From positions 1 through 64,000 of the forward strand of contig NZ_NOXW01000016.1 in assembly GCF_002251855.1 (NCBI RefSeq): 64,000 bases of DNA, written 5' to 3'. A program made the position numbers and the translations under genes. The notes beneath the pieces are model-generated. The model was not told where the DNA came from, ran no database searches, and saw only the letters and a list, made by a program, of their open reading frames with translations. This DNA is from Rhodoferax sp. TH121. Its GTDB lineage: Bacteria > Pseudomonadota > Gammaproteobacteria > Burkholderiales > Burkholderiaceae_C. Below are positions 17,397-29,075 of the stretch, one piece after another; position 1 is the stretch's first letter; every line of letters begins with the position of its first letter.

Positions 17397-18095
17397 CTAG
17401 GGCGCGAGGTAAGTGGCGAGCTTGTGGCCCAAAACATCGGCAGCATCCTGCCAGCCGACCTGGACCCCAATTGTAGAAAGGTCCATGGTTTGCAGCTTGG
17501 CGTAGCCGCAAGGGTTGATGCGGGAGAAGGGTTCCAGGTCCATGGCTACGTTCAGCGCCACGCCGTGGTAGGTGCAGTGCCGGCTGACCTTGATGCCCAG
17601 CGCGGCAATCTTGCCCAGGCCGGTGAAGTCGGGGTCGGCCTTGCTGGCGGCACCCAACTGCGGGCGCTGGGCCAGTGGGGCGTGGCCGCTGGGGTCGTCC
17701 AGGCGCACATAGATGCCGGGGGCACCAGCCACCCGATGGCCGGTGACGCCGAAGTGAGCCAATGTCTTAATGACGGCCTCTTCAATGCGGTAGACGTACT
17801 CCTTGACGAAGTAGCCCGCCCGTTGCAGATCGATCAGCGGATAGCCCACCACCTGGCCGGGGCCATGGTAGGTCACTTGGCCGCCGCGGTTGGTTTGCAC
17901 CACAGGAATGTCACCGGGCAAAAAAATATGCTCCGCCTTGCCCGCCAGGCCTTGGGTGAAGACGGGGGGGTGCTCACAAATCCATAGCTGGTCGCGCACA
18001 TCCGACGCGGGGCCGGCGGGCCTTTGGCTGGTGAACTCCTGCATCGCCGCATAGGTCGGCGCATAGTCCACGCGTCCCAGTTGGCGGACGTCCAT
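17397..18095 (-). CDS. lipB: Octanoyltransferase
   Basis: The 232-residue protein has the LipB motifs [40 protein letters not shown] with the conserved lysine, and INPCGY with the catalytic cysteine. It moves octanoyl groups from acyl carrier protein to lipoyl domains, giving the substrate of LipA. It begins two bases after the ybeD stop. An insertion around [17 protein letters not shown] makes it slightly longer than E. coli LipB (213). Confidence 0.96.
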   Translation of the reverse strand: MDVRQLGRVDYAPTYAAMQEFTSQRPAGPASDVRDQLWICEHPPVFTQGLAGKAEHIFLPGDIPVVQTNRGGQVTYHGPGQVVGYPLIDLQRAGYFVKEYVYRIEEAVIKTLAHFGVTGHRVAGAPGIYVRLDDPSGHAPLAQRPQLGAASKADPDFTGLGKIAALGIKVSRHCTYHGVALNVAMDLEPFSRINPCGYAKLQTMDLSTIGVQVGWQDAADVLGHKLATYLAP

Positions 18096-18097
18096 GC

Positions 18098-18379
18098 TTA
18101 CAAGACCACTTTGACCATGGGGTGGGTGCTGAGGGTGCGGTACAGCTCGTCGAGCTGCTCGCGGCTGGTGGCGGTGATCGTGATGGTCACGCCCAGGTAG
18201 TTGCCGCCTTTGCTTTCGCGCAGCTCGATAGTGGATGCTTCGAAATTGGGGTCAAACTGTTTGGCAATGGTGGTAATCGCGTGCACCAAGCCGTCCACCT
18301 TGTGGCCCATGACCTTGATGGGGAAGCGAGAGGGGTACTCGATCAGCGATTCGGCTGATGGTGGGGGCGGGGTGCTCAT
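18098..18379 (-). CDS. ybeD: DUF493 family protein (YbeD)
   Basis: The 93-residue protein has the YbeD/DUF493 core: [13 protein letters not shown], then [43 protein letters not shown], an ACT-like small regulatory fold. Its function is not established, but it is very often encoded before lipB, as here (two-base gap). It heads the ybeD-lipB-lipA unit, whose promoter must lie in the 159-nt gap shared with the atp operon. Confidence 0.92.
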   Translation of the reverse strand: MSTPPPPSAESLIEYPSRFPIKVMGHKVDGLVHAITTIAKQFDPNFEASTIELRESKGGNYLGVTITITATSREQLDELYRTLSTHPMVKVVL

Positions 18380-18482
18380 GCGGTGGGCTTTCTCAAGGGC
18401 AAATGCAGGTTGGAATTATCGCCGTCGGGTAATGCGTGTGGGGCTCTCTGCCCGAAGTGCTAGGTGCCGCCGGGTTTCTACG

Positions 18483-18488
18483 TATAAT
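18483..18488 (+). promoter_or_regulatory. Candidate -10 element for the atp operon
   Basis: A perfect TATAAT hexamer lies 51 bases before the atpI start, in the only gap between the lip and atp operons. No convincing -35 hexamer is visible 16-18 bases upstream, so recognition may rely on other features. The rest of the 159-nt gap (18380-18538) shows no gene. Confidence 0.5.
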
Positions 18489-18538
18489 CGTGGGCTGTGC
18501 ATTGAACAGCGGCAGTAACCTGAGCGTAATTTTGATTT

Positions 18539-19039
18539 ATGACAATCGCGCCTCAGCCTTACACGTCCACTGACGCAGAGAACTCAGATGGGCTCTTTGA
18601 CGCAGAGTTCAAGCCCTTGACGGCAGAACAAGCCCGGCAGTGGCGCCAAGCCCATCCCGCAATGTCCCCTTGGTGGGTCGTTGTGTGGCAAGTGGTGGCA
18701 GGCGCGGTGTTGGCACTGGTGGCTGCTTGGTGGGCTGGCAAGGTGGCGGGTCTGTCTGCTGCCTACGGTGCATTGGCGGTGGTTTTTCCCGCGGCGTTAA
18801 TGGTTCGAGGTTTGCAGCGCCAGCGCGCAGTGACCCAACCTGGCGCTGCGATGATGGGATTTGTGATTTGGGAGTCGGTGAAAGTTGCCTTGACGGTTGC
18901 CATGTTGTTGGCGGCGCCCAAGGTGGTTTCCCCGCTCAGCTGGTTGGCCCTGGTGGCTGGCTTTGTGGTGACGATGAAGGTGTATTGGGTGGCCGCGTGG
19001 TTGCACTCGCGACGCCGAAGTCTCAACGGTTCGAATTGA
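18539..19039 (+). CDS. atpI: ATP synthase subunit I
   Basis: The 166-residue protein has four hydrophobic segments, including VVVWQVVAGAVLALVAAWWAGKVAGLSAAYGALAVVFPAALM and the GAAMMGFVIWESVKVALTVAML pair, the AtpI pattern. AtpI assists assembly of the c-ring. It is first in the operon, 15 bases before atpB. The N-terminal 40 residues are hydrophilic and poorly conserved, so the exact start is less certain. Confidence 0.85.
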   Translation: MTIAPQPYTSTDAENSDGLFDAEFKPLTAEQARQWRQAHPAMSPWWVVVWQVVAGAVLALVAAWWAGKVAGLSAAYGALAVVFPAALMVRGLQRQRAVTQPGAAMMGFVIWESVKVALTVAMLLAAPKVVSPLSWLALVAGFVVTMKVYWVAAWLHSRRRSLNGSN

Positions 19040-19053
19040 TATTTTGGTGACCT

Positions 19054-19932
19054 ATGTCTGCAGAAAACACTGGAACACATGCCCCCTCCGCTGGTGAATA
19101 CATCCAGCACCACTTGCAGCACCTGCAGAAGGATTTTTCCTTCCAAAGCGTGAAGCAGACCAGCATCGTCGACTTCAGCCTGTTCAACTTTGACTCGGTG
19201 CTGTTCTCGGTGATTCTGGGTGTGATCGGCTGCTTCGTCTTGTGGCGCGCCGCGCGCAATGCCACTTCCGGTGTTCCTGGCCGCTTCCAGGCTGCCGTTG
19301 AAATCCTTTCGGAAATGGTTGAAAACCAGGCCAAAGGCGTTATCCACAATGCGAACAGCCGCAAGCTGATTTCTCCTTTGGCCCTGACGGTGTTTGTCTG
19401 GATTTTCCTGATGAACGCCATGGATATGTTGCCTGTAGATCTGATTCCCCAGATCTGGCACACCGCTGGCCCTGCCATGGGCTTCAAAGATTACATGCGC
19501 GTGGTTCCTACGGCTGACTTGTCCACCACATTGGGCTTGTCGTGCTCAGTTCTGTTGATCTGTGTGTTCTACAACATCAAGATCAAGGGCTTGGGTGGCT
19601 GGGCGCACGAACTGATTGCTGCTCCATTTGGCGATCACTGGGCACTGTACCCCGTGAACTTCCTGATGCAGATGATTGAGTACCTTGCCAAGACCGTGTC
19701 CCATGGCATGCGGTTGTTCGGCAACATGTTTGCAGGTGAGCTGGTGTTCATGCTGATTGCCCTGATGGGTGGCGGCTGGGCGTTGTCCGCAACCGGTGTT
19801 GGCTTGGCTATCGGCCACGTCATCGCCGGAACCGTGTGGACTCTGTTCCACATTCTGGTGATCACTTTGCAAGCCTTCATCTTTATGATGTTGACGCTGA
19901 TCTACACAGGTCAAGCGCACGACGCACATTGA
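19054..19932 (+). CDS. atpB: ATP synthase Fo subunit a
   Basis: The 292-residue membrane protein has the essential arginine in SHGMRLFGNMFAGELVF and the WVFLMNAMD-like segment IFLMNAMDMLPVDLIPQIW. Subunit a forms the proton half-channels beside the c-ring. Length is close to other betaproteobacterial AtpB proteins. It is followed by an unusual pyrimidine-rich gap before atpE. Confidence 0.96.
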   Translation: MSAENTGTHAPSAGEYIQHHLQHLQKDFSFQSVKQTSIVDFSLFNFDSVLFSVILGVIGCFVLWRAARNATSGVPGRFQAAVEILSEMVENQAKGVIHNANSRKLISPLALTVFVWIFLMNAMDMLPVDLIPQIWHTAGPAMGFKDYMRVVPTADLSTTLGLSCSVLLICVFYNIKIKGLGGWAHELIAAPFGDHWALYPVNFLMQMIEYLAKTVSHGMRLFGNMFAGELVFMLIALMGGGWALSATGVGLAIGHVIAGTVWTLFHILVITLQAFIFMMLTLIYTGQAHDAH

Positions 19933-19935
19933 TGT

Positions 19936-20243
<308 letters not shown>

Positions 20244-20278
20244 TCAACGGCCCTTCACGTTAGAGAAGGAATCAAACC

Positions 20279-20749
20279 GTGAACATCAACGCAACCCTGT
20301 TCCTGCAGGCTATCGTTTTTGCGATCCTGGTGTGGTTCACGATGAAATTCGTGTGGCCCCCGATCACGAAAGCGCTGGACGAGCGGGCACAGAAGATCGC
20401 CGACGGCCTGGCCGCCGCCGACAAGGCCAAAGCCGAATTGGCTTCTGCCAACCAGCGCGTGGAAGCCGAACTGGCATCCTCCAAAAATGAGACTGCAGGT
20501 CGCCTGGCGGATGCCGAGCGTCGTAGCCAAGCCATTGTGGAAGAGGCCAAGGCCCGCGCTACCGAAGAAGGCAATCGCATCATTGCGGCTGCCAAGGCTG
20601 AAGCCGAACAGCAGACTGTGAAAGCCCGCGAGGCTTTGCGCGAACAGGTCGCCGCTCTTGCCGTCAAAGGTGCCGAGCAGATCTTGCGCCGGGAAGTCAA
20701 TGCCGGTGTGCATGCCGACTTGCTGTCTCGTCTGAAGACAGAGCTGTAA
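20279..20749 (+). CDS. atpF: ATP synthase Fo subunit b
   Basis: The 156-residue protein begins with [29 protein letters not shown], one membrane helix, and continues as a charged coiled-coil helix ([23 protein letters not shown] onward), the peripheral stalk b subunit. It has the same length as E. coli AtpF (156). The start is GTG, preceded by AGAAGGA; GTG in place of ATG may reduce its translation relative to atpE. Confidence 0.96.
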   Translation: MNINATLFLQAIVFAILVWFTMKFVWPPITKALDERAQKIADGLAAADKAKAELASANQRVEAELASSKNETAGRLADAERRSQAIVEEAKARATEEGNRIIAAAKAEAEQQTVKAREALREQVAALAVKGAEQILRREVNAGVHADLLSRLKTEL

Positions 20750-20758
20750 GGGAAGACC

Positions 20759-21289
20759 ATGGCTGAACTTGCCACCATTGCCAGGCCTTATGCCGAAGCC
20801 TTGTTCAAGGCGGCGCAAGCCGACTTGAACAGCGCTGCCGGGTGGTTGGACGAACTCGCAGAGATTGCCAAAAATGGCCAGCTGCAGCAGTTCGCCAGCA
20901 ACCCCAAAGTCACGAATGCACAGGTCTTCGATCTGATGGCTGGTGTGATGAAGGTAGCGCTGCCGGAGCAAGGCAAAAACTTCCTGCGCACTGTCATCGA
21001 CAACGGACGCCTGGAAGCGCTGCCCGAGATTGCAGCCCTGTTTCGCGGACTCAAGAACGCGAAAAGCGGTCTGTCTGACGCCGTTGTTTACAGCGCATTC
21101 CCGATCGACGCAGCTGCGTTGGCGGACGTTGCGGCCGCGCTCGAAAAGCGTTTCAGCCGCAAGCTCAATGTTTCCGTTGAGCTCGACGCCGAACTGATTG
21201 GCGGTATCCGTGTGGTGGTGGGTGATGAGGTGCTCGACACTTCCGTCAAGGCCCGTCTGGAACAAATGAAAGTGGCTCTCACTGCTTGA
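20759..21289 (+). CDS. atpH: ATP synthase F1 subunit delta
   Basis: The 176-residue protein matches E. coli subunit delta in length (177) and motifs: [15 protein letters not shown] at the N-terminus and [30 protein letters not shown] at the C-terminus. It joins the top of F1 to the b-subunit stalk. It is nine bases after atpF. Confidence 0.96.
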   Translation: MAELATIARPYAEALFKAAQADLNSAAGWLDELAEIAKNGQLQQFASNPKVTNAQVFDLMAGVMKVALPEQGKNFLRTVIDNGRLEALPEIAALFRGLKNAKSGLSDAVVYSAFPIDAAALADVAAALEKRFSRKLNVSVELDAELIGGIRVVVGDEVLDTSVKARLEQMKVALTA

Positions 21290-21339
21290 GGCGTTAGCCC
21301 CTTGCAGCGAAGCCCAACTAAAGAAAGAAGGAAAGAGTC

Positions 21340-22893
21340 ATGCAACTCAATCCCGCAGAAATTTCTGAACTGATCAAGAGCCGTATCGACGGTCTGTCTG
21401 GCGCAGCTGACATCCGCAACCAAGGCACCGTGGTGTCGGTGACGGACGGTATCTGCCGCATTCACGGTCTGTCTGACGTGATGCAAGGCGAAATGCTGGA
21501 ATTCCCAGCTGGCTCGGACGGCCTGCCCACCTTTGGTCTTGCCCTGAACTTGGAGCGTGACTCCGTGGGTGCCGTGATCTTGGGCGAATACGAGCACATT
21601 TCTGAAGGCGACACGGTCAAGTGCACCGGCCGCATTTTGGAAGTGCCCGTGGGTCCCGAGCTCAAAGGCCGTGTGGTCAACGCCTTGGGTCAGCCTATCG
21701 ACGGCAAAGGCCCCATCAACGCCAAGATGACCGACGTGATTGAAAAGGTGGCACCTGGTGTGATCGCCCGTAAATCCGTGGATCAGCCCATGCAGACCGG
21801 CCTGAAGTCCATCGACTCCATGGTCCCCGTCGGCCGCGGCCAGCGCGAGTTGATCATTGGCGACCGCCAGACCGGCAAGACTGCCGTGGCTATTGACGCC
21901 ATCATCAACCAAAAGGGTCAGAACATGACCTGCGTCTACGTTGCGATCGGCCAAAAGGCTTCTTCGATCAAGAACGTGGTGCGCGCGCTGGAACAAGCCG
22001 GGGCGATGGAATACACCATCGTGGTGGCCGCTTCTGCCTCTGAATCTGCCGCCATGCAGTACGTGTCTGCGTACTCTGGTTGCACCATGGGCGAATACTT
22101 CCGTGACCGCGGCGAAGACGCATTGATCGTGTACGACGACCTGTCCAAGCAAGCCGTGGCTTACCGCCAAGTGTCTTTATTGCTGCGTCGCCCACCAGGC
22201 CGCGAAGCCTACCCTGGCGACGTGTTCTATCTCCACAGCCGTTTGCTGGAGCGCGCAGCCCGCGTGAACGCTGAGTACGTGGAAGCCTTCACCAAGGGCG
22301 CCGTGAAGGGCAAGACCGGTTCTTTGACCGCTCTGCCTATCATCGAAACCCAAGCTGGTGACGTGTCCGCCTTCGTGCCTACCAACGTGATCTCGATCAC
22401 CGACGGCCAGATCTTCCTGGAAACCTCGTTGTTCAACGCCGGTGTGCGTCCTGCGATCAACGCCGGTATCTCGGTGTCCCGCGTGGGTTCTGCAGCCCAG
22501 ACCAAGGTCGTCAAAGGCCAGTCCGGCGGTATCCGTAACGACTTGGCCCAGTACCGTGAACTGGCTGCGTTCGCGCAGTTCGCTTCCGATCTGGATGAAG
22601 CCACTCGCAAGCAGTTGGACCGCGGTGCCCGCGTGACCGAACTGCTCAAGCAAAAGCAATACAGCCCCCAGTCCATCAGCATCATGAGCGCTTCGCTGTT
22701 CGCAGTGAACAAGGGTTTCATGGATGACGTGGAAGTCAAGAAGATCCTGGCCTTCGAGCACGGTCTTCATGCCTACCTCAAGGACAAGCACGCAGCCCTG
22801 TTGGCCAAGGTGGAAGACACCAAGGCGCTGGACAAGGATGCCGAGGCTGAATTGACTGCTGCCGTGGCCGCGTTCAAGAAAACTTTTGCTTGA
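21340..22893 (+). CDS. atpA: ATP synthase F1 subunit alpha
   Basis: The 517-residue protein has the nucleotide-binding P-loop [13 protein letters not shown] at about residues 169-181, the signature [17 protein letters not shown] and the expected N-terminal beta-barrel. Alpha subunits carry non-catalytic nucleotide sites and alternate with beta in the F1 hexamer. A GAAAGAAGGAAAG stretch precedes the start. Confidence 0.98.
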   Translation: MQLNPAEISELIKSRIDGLSGAADIRNQGTVVSVTDGICRIHGLSDVMQGEMLEFPAGSDGLPTFGLALNLERDSVGAVILGEYEHISEGDTVKCTGRILEVPVGPELKGRVVNALGQPIDGKGPINAKMTDVIEKVAPGVIARKSVDQPMQTGLKSIDSMVPVGRGQRELIIGDRQTGKTAVAIDAIINQKGQNMTCVYVAIGQKASSIKNVVRALEQAGAMEYTIVVAASASESAAMQYVSAYSGCTMGEYFRDRGEDALIVYDDLSKQAVAYRQVSLLLRRPPGREAYPGDVFYLHSRLLERAARVNAEYVEAFTKGAVKGKTGSLTALPIIETQAGDVSAFVPTNVISITDGQIFLETSLFNAGVRPAINAGISVSRVGSAAQTKVVKGQSGGIRNDLAQYRELAAFAQFASDLDEATRKQLDRGARVTELLKQKQYSPQSISIMSASLFAVNKGFMDDVEVKKILAFEHGLHAYLKDKHAALLAKVEDTKALDKDAEAELTAAVAAFKKTFA

Positions 22894-22920
22894 TTTCCAC
22901 CTGATCACAAGGAGCCATTG

Positions 22921-25235
<2,315 letters not shown>

Positions 25236-25238
25236 GAC

Positions 25239-25655
25239 ATGAACACCATCCACGTTGATGTGGTCAGTGCAGAAGAGTCCATCTTCTCCGGTGAAGCCGT
25301 CTTCGTGGCGCTTCCCGGTGAGGCTGGCGAGCTGGGTATCAAGCCCCGCCACACGCCCCTGATCACGCGCATCAAGCCCGGCTCGGTGCGCATCGAAAAG
25401 GCCGACGGTAGCGAAGAGTTTGTGTTCGTGGCCGGCGGCATTCTGGAAGTGCAGCCCAACTGCGTCACGGTGTTGTCTGACACGGCGATCCGTGGTGCGG
25501 ACTTGGACGAAGAGAAGGCCAACGCTGCCAAAGCTGCGGCTGAAGAGGCGCTGAAGAACGCGAAGAGCGAAATCGACATCGCGAAGATTCAGTCCGAGAT
25601 CGCTGCGATGGCCGCTGAGATTGCCGCCGCACGCAAGTTCTTGCGCAAGAAGTAA
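25239..25655 (+). CDS. atpC: ATP synthase F1 subunit epsilon
   Basis: The 138-residue protein has the N-terminal beta-sandwich ([40 protein letters not shown]) and the C-terminal two-helix part that can inhibit ATP hydrolysis. It is last in the operon and is followed by a strong terminator. Confidence 0.96.
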   Translation: MNTIHVDVVSAEESIFSGEAVFVALPGEAGELGIKPRHTPLITRIKPGSVRIEKADGSEEFVFVAGGILEVQPNCVTVLSDTAIRGADLDEEKANAAKAAAEEALKNAKSEIDIAKIQSEIAAMAAEIAAARKFLRKK

Positions 25656-25673
25656 GCTTCCACGCTTGCTCTC

Positions 25674-25699
25674 ACAAAACCGCCTTCGGGCGGTTTTGT
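25674..25699 (+). terminator. Rho-independent terminator of the atp operon
   Basis: An 11-bp stem ACAAAACCGCC/GGCGGTTTTGT with a stable TTCG tetraloop (25685-25688) follows atpC by 18 bases and ends in a T run. It also separates atpC from the converging TPM gene. Confidence 0.9.
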
Positions 25700-25713
25700 C
25701 GTTTCTGGACGCC

Positions 25714-26229
25714 CTAAGACAGCACTGGCGTGTCAGGCAATTCGTTTGGATTGGCTTGGCCAGGCTGCAGTGGGAAATGCTGTGCCAGAACAGCACACAC
25801 CGCATCGACGGCCTGGGTCAGGCCCTGCTCGTACTGGCCGGCCCGCAGCGCGTTGGCCAAATGGTGCACCAGGTCCGGCCATTGGGTTGTTGGAACCAAG
25901 CGATCCACGGCGCGGTCCGCCACCAGTTCAATCGCACGCTCCGCCAAACACAGGTAAATCAGCACGCCATTGTTGTGCTCGGTATCCCACACCCGGAGGC
26001 GGCCAAACTGGGCCAGTGCCCGCTGGCGCAACAGGGCAGATGTGCTGTCGGGGCGCAGCAGGTAGCTATTGGGCAAGCCGGCCTCCACACAGAGGCGGAT
26101 TTCACCGGAGTGACGGGTCTCGCTGGCAGCGATTCGGCTTTGCAGCCGTGCCACAACTGCTGCGGACATGGTGCGATCGGCATCCTCTGTCCATCGGTGT
26201 TTGAAAAGGCGCCGAATACGCAACCACAT
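25714..26229 (-). CDS. TPM domain protein, small cytoplasmic paralogue
   Basis: The 171-residue protein (MWLRIRRLFKHRWTEDADR onward) contains a TPM domain: IAASETRHSGEIRLCVEAGLP and RALAQFGRLRVWDTEHNNGVLIYLCLAERAIELVADRAV. No signal peptide is seen. It corresponds to the second TPM gene that often follows lemA and a larger TPM gene. Its ATG overlaps the stop of that larger gene by one base, so the three genes form an operon. The function of the set is not established. Confidence 0.82.
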   Translation of the reverse strand: MWLRIRRLFKHRWTEDADRTMSAAVVARLQSRIAASETRHSGEIRLCVEAGLPNSYLLRPDSTSALLRQRALAQFGRLRVWDTEHNNGVLIYLCLAERAIELVADRAVDRLVPTTQWPDLVHHLANALRAGQYEQGLTQAVDAVCAVLAQHFPLQPGQANPNELPDTPVLS

Positions 26230-27134
26230 CACCAGCCTCCCGAGGCGCCACCGCCTCCAAAATTGCCGCCACCACCCGAGCTGAACCCTCCGCCCCCCGA
26301 GCTGGAACTCCAGCCGCCGCCACCCGACCCGGTGCTGCTCCACGCACCGCCGTGGCGGCCGGGCGTGTGTTTGTTCAGGCTGCTCAGCAAGGTCAACACC
26401 AGTGCGGCCACTGCTGCCAGACCTGCCAGCAGCAGGCTGCTGGTCACGAAGAACACCAGGCAGCCCGCTATGCCGCCCGTCGTCAGGGAGCCCAGCTTGT
26501 TGCCCAAGGCACGTCGCGCCATGCTGCCGCCTACTGCCACTGCAAAAAACAGAAACACGGCCAGGTCCATCCACTGGAATCCCGCTGCCGGGCTTGCGCG
26601 CGAAGGGGCGGGCGCAGGCAAAGCTTCGCCACGCACCAAGGCCATCAGTTGCTCTACACCCGCGTTAAGGCCCCCCGCAAAGTTGCCTTCCTTGAAGTGT
26701 GGTGCAATGGCTTGGTCGATCACGCGTTTGGCCATCAGGTCGGGGATGGCGCCCTCCAGCGTTTTGGCCACCTCGATGCGCAGGGTGCGGTCGTTTTTGG
26801 CGACCAACAGGATCAGGCCGTCTCCAATGTCTTTGCGGCCGATTTTCCAGCTATTGCCCACCCGATTGGCATAGCTGGCAATGTCTTCGGGGGTCGTGCT
26901 GGCCACCATCAGCACCACCAGCTGTGTTCCGGTAGCCGTTTCGAAGGCGGCCAGCTTGGCTTCCAGCGCCTGCTGATCGGCCGCGCTCAGGGTGCTTGTG
27001 GTGTCAATCACATGGTTGCTCAGCGCGGGGACCGGCTGCAGCCCCTGCGCTTGCAGCGTGCCCGCACAAGCCCAAACGGCCACACCTGCCAAGCAGGCGA
27101 CCAATCGCTGGCGCCAGACAAACCAAGCGCGCAT
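26229..27134 (-). CDS. TPM domain membrane protein with Gly/Ser-rich tail
   Basis: The 301-residue protein has a signal peptide (about 29 residues), a periplasmic TPM domain (LSNHVIDTTSTLSAADQQALEAKLAAFE, then NSWKIGRKDIGDGLILLVAKNDR), two to three membrane helices near residues 195-255 and a C-terminal tail made almost wholly of Gly, Ser and Trp (GGGGWSSSSGGGG). This is the YgcG type that accompanies LemA. TPM domains in other systems take part in photosystem II repair; the bacterial role is unknown. Confidence 0.88.
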   Translation of the reverse strand: MRAWFVWRQRLVACLAGVAVWACAGTLQAQGLQPVPALSNHVIDTTSTLSAADQQALEAKLAAFETATGTQLVVLMVASTTPEDIASYANRVGNSWKIGRKDIGDGLILLVAKNDRTLRIEVAKTLEGAIPDLMAKRVIDQAIAPHFKEGNFAGGLNAGVEQLMALVRGEALPAPAPSRASPAAGFQWMDLAVFLFFAVAVGGSMARRALGNKLGSLTTGGIAGCLVFFVTSSLLLAGLAAVAALVLTLLSSLNKHTPGRHGGAWSSTGSGGGGWSSSSGGGGFSSGGGGNFGGGGASGGW

Positions 27135-27140
27135 CCGGGC

Positions 27141-27749
27141 TTACTTCTTGTTGAAATCGACCACCGGCGGTGCGCTGATGGCGGCTTCGTTCTGCACTGC
27201 AAAGGCAGGCTTGGGCGCGTAGCTGAACACCATGGCCGTCAAGTTGCTAGGAAAGCTGCGTGCCAGCACGTTGTACTCCTGCACGGCCTGGATGTAGCGG
27301 TTGCGCGCCACCGTGATACGGTTCTCGGTGCCTTCCAGCTGCACCCGCAGGTCGCTAAACCCTTGGTTGGCTTTCAGGTTGGGGTACTGTTCGCTGACCA
27401 CCATCAGGCGGCTCAGCGCGCTGCCGAGCTCGCCCTGGGCGGCCTGGAACTTGGAAAACGCCTCAGGGTTGTTCAGCGTCTCTGGCGTGACCTGGATGGA
27501 CGTGGCCTTGGCTCGCGCCTCCACCACCTTGGTCAGTGTTTCCTGCTCAAACGCGGCCTCACCTTTGACGGTGGCCACTATATTGGGCACCAGGTCTGCG
27601 CGGCGCTGGTACTGGTTCAGCACCTCGCTCCAGGCGGCCTTGGTCTGCTCATCCAGGCGCTGGAAGTCGTTGTAACCACACCCGCTCAGCAGCGCGGCAA
27701 CAGCTATTGCGGCCAGCCAGGCCCGGGTCCGAAAAGAAGACAAACGCAT
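27141..27749 (-). CDS. lemA: LemA family lipoprotein
   Basis: The 202-residue protein has a lipobox LLSGC after a hydrophobic stretch and the LemA core: YNDFQRLDEQTKAAWSEVLNQYQRRADLVPNIVATVKG, then the long helices with NRITVARNRYIQAVQEYN and FPSNLTA. The start at 27749 follows GGAGCG at a good distance. LemA proteins are envelope helical bundles of unclear function, usually encoded with TPM-domain proteins, as here (six-base gap to the next gene). Confidence 0.92.
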   Translation of the reverse strand: MRLSSFRTRAWLAAIAVAALLSGCGYNDFQRLDEQTKAAWSEVLNQYQRRADLVPNIVATVKGEAAFEQETLTKVVEARAKATSIQVTPETLNNPEAFSKFQAAQGELGSALSRLMVVSEQYPNLKANQGFSDLRVQLEGTENRITVARNRYIQAVQEYNVLARSFPSNLTAMVFSYAPKPAFAVQNEAAISAPPVVDFNKK

Positions 27750-27807
27750 GGGACGCTCCTGCAAATGCAACAGCCCGTACTATAGAGCGCTACCTAAGCA
27801 ACGCGCC

Positions 27808-28548
27808 ATGACCGTATCCCATCTCTTGCAGGCCGCACAGCGTGGCCCACTACCCACCGCCCCCTTGCCGGTAGCTCTGATCGCCGGAGCCGCGGGCACG
27901 CTGGGCGCCGAGGTGCTGCAGCGCCTGGCGGGAGGCCACCACTACCGCGCGCTGCGGGTGTTGGCACAAGAAGACATGACACCCGCGTTGGACCGGGTGC
28001 AGATGGTCGATGTGCCTTCAAACGATCCTGCCACCTGGCCGCTGCAAGCCGCCAGCGTCGGGGTGATCGTGTTTGATGCACCGCGCCTGTACAACGACCG
28101 TGAACGTGCGCTGTGGACGCCACACCCCGAGCAACTGCCGGCCCTTGCCGCCTGGATGCTGCGCAGCGGCGTGCACACCTTGGCGGTGGTGGTGCCGCAC
28201 GACCAGGGGCGACTGCCCCAGGCACTGAAAGCCGGTTTGGCCAACCTGGACGAACAGGCCGTGGCCAGCATGGGTTTTGAGCGCCTGCTGCTGGTGCGCC
28301 CCGCTGCCGCACCCCAGGCCCCGCACCATGCCCATGTGCTGGAGTGGCTGGCGCATCGCATGTTGTCCATCTTCGCCTACATGGTGCCCAGCCAAGAGAT
28401 GCCGCCGCGTGCCGCCGATGTGGCCGTGCTGGTCGACCTGGCCCTGCGCGAGATGCCGGCAGGCGTGCACATTGCCCCACCCGAACTGGCTCGCCCCGGC
28501 AAGGACGCGACCGTGCAAGAGACCGTACGCCTCTGGCTCAGCCGCTGA
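27808..28548 (+). CDS. NAD(P)-binding Rossmann-fold protein of unknown function
   Basis: The 246-residue protein has an N-terminal dinucleotide-binding motif ALIAGAAGTLGAEVLQRL (GxxGxxG type, residues 23-37) and the general layout of NAD-dependent epimerase-like or HTATIP2-like proteins, but no catalytic YxxxK is evident in the usual place. The start at 27808 is the first ATG after the gap with lemA; a longer frame from 27748 has no support. It heads four same-strand genes reaching 30617. Confidence 0.7.
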   Translation: MTVSHLLQAAQRGPLPTAPLPVALIAGAAGTLGAEVLQRLAGGHHYRALRVLAQEDMTPALDRVQMVDVPSNDPATWPLQAASVGVIVFDAPRLYNDRERALWTPHPEQLPALAAWMLRSGVHTLAVVVPHDQGRLPQALKAGLANLDEQAVASMGFERLLLVRPAAAPQAPHHAHVLEWLAHRMLSIFAYMVPSQEMPPRAADVAVLVDLALREMPAGVHIAPPELARPGKDATVQETVRLWLSR

Positions 28549-28567
28549 GTTGGGCGAGAATCGGCCC

Positions 28568-29023
28568 ATGCCACGACACAAAGCCACCCTGCACGCCGCC
28601 CTGGGCGGAACCCCCGACGAAATTGAAGCCGCGTTTTACGAGGCGCTGCAGACCGGCGACATCGAAAAACTGATGGCCTGCTGGGCCGACGAGGACGAGA
28701 TCGCCTGCATCCACCCCGGTGGCCCGCGGGTGGTGGGCGTGGGGGCGATTCGCGCGGCATTTGACGCCCTGTTTGCCCACGGCGGCGCGGTACACGTACA
28801 GGCCGAGCAGATTCGCCGCGTCGATTCACTGGCCAGCGCGGTGCACCATGTGCTGGAGCGGGTGGAGGTGATGACCCCGGATGGCCCCGCCAAGGCACAT
28901 GTGTTGGCCACCAACGTCTACCACAAGACCCCGCAAGGTTGGCGCCTGGTGGTGCACCACGCCAGCCCTGGCACCGCCGAGGACGCAGCCCAGGCTCCTG
29001 CTGGTGCCCAGATTCTGCATTGA
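28568..29023 (+). CDS. NTF2/SnoaL-like domain protein
   Basis: The 151-residue protein fits the nuclear transport factor 2-like fold used by SnoaL and DUF4440 proteins: EIEAAFYEALQTGDIEKLMACWADEDEIACIHPGG, GVGAIRAAFDALFA, then a strand-rich part ending VYHKTPQGWRLVVHHAS. The pattern suggests a stress-related ketosteroid isomerase-like protein, with no proven reaction. Its last three codons lie within a reversed dispersed repeat that continues into the next gene. Confidence 0.8.
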   Translation: MPRHKATLHAALGGTPDEIEAAFYEALQTGDIEKLMACWADEDEIACIHPGGPRVVGVGAIRAAFDALFAHGGAVHVQAEQIRRVDSLASAVHHVLERVEVMTPDGPAKAHVLATNVYHKTPQGWRLVVHHASPGTAEDAAQAPAGAQILH

Positions 29024-29075
29024 ATATGTCCAAAGCCCCCGCTGAATATGCGCAAACAGCTATGAATTATGTAGC
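29015..29075 (-). repeat. Dispersed repeat copy over the start of the YheT-type gene
   Basis: On the minus strand the head GCTACA-TAATT-CATAGC is at 29075-29059, followed by TGTTTGCGCA, TATTC, GGGGGCTTTGG and ATATT, aligning to the family with one single-base gap. It covers the stop of the NTF2-like gene (29021-29023) and both candidate starts of the hydrolase gene (29026 and 29062). Confidence 0.7.
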
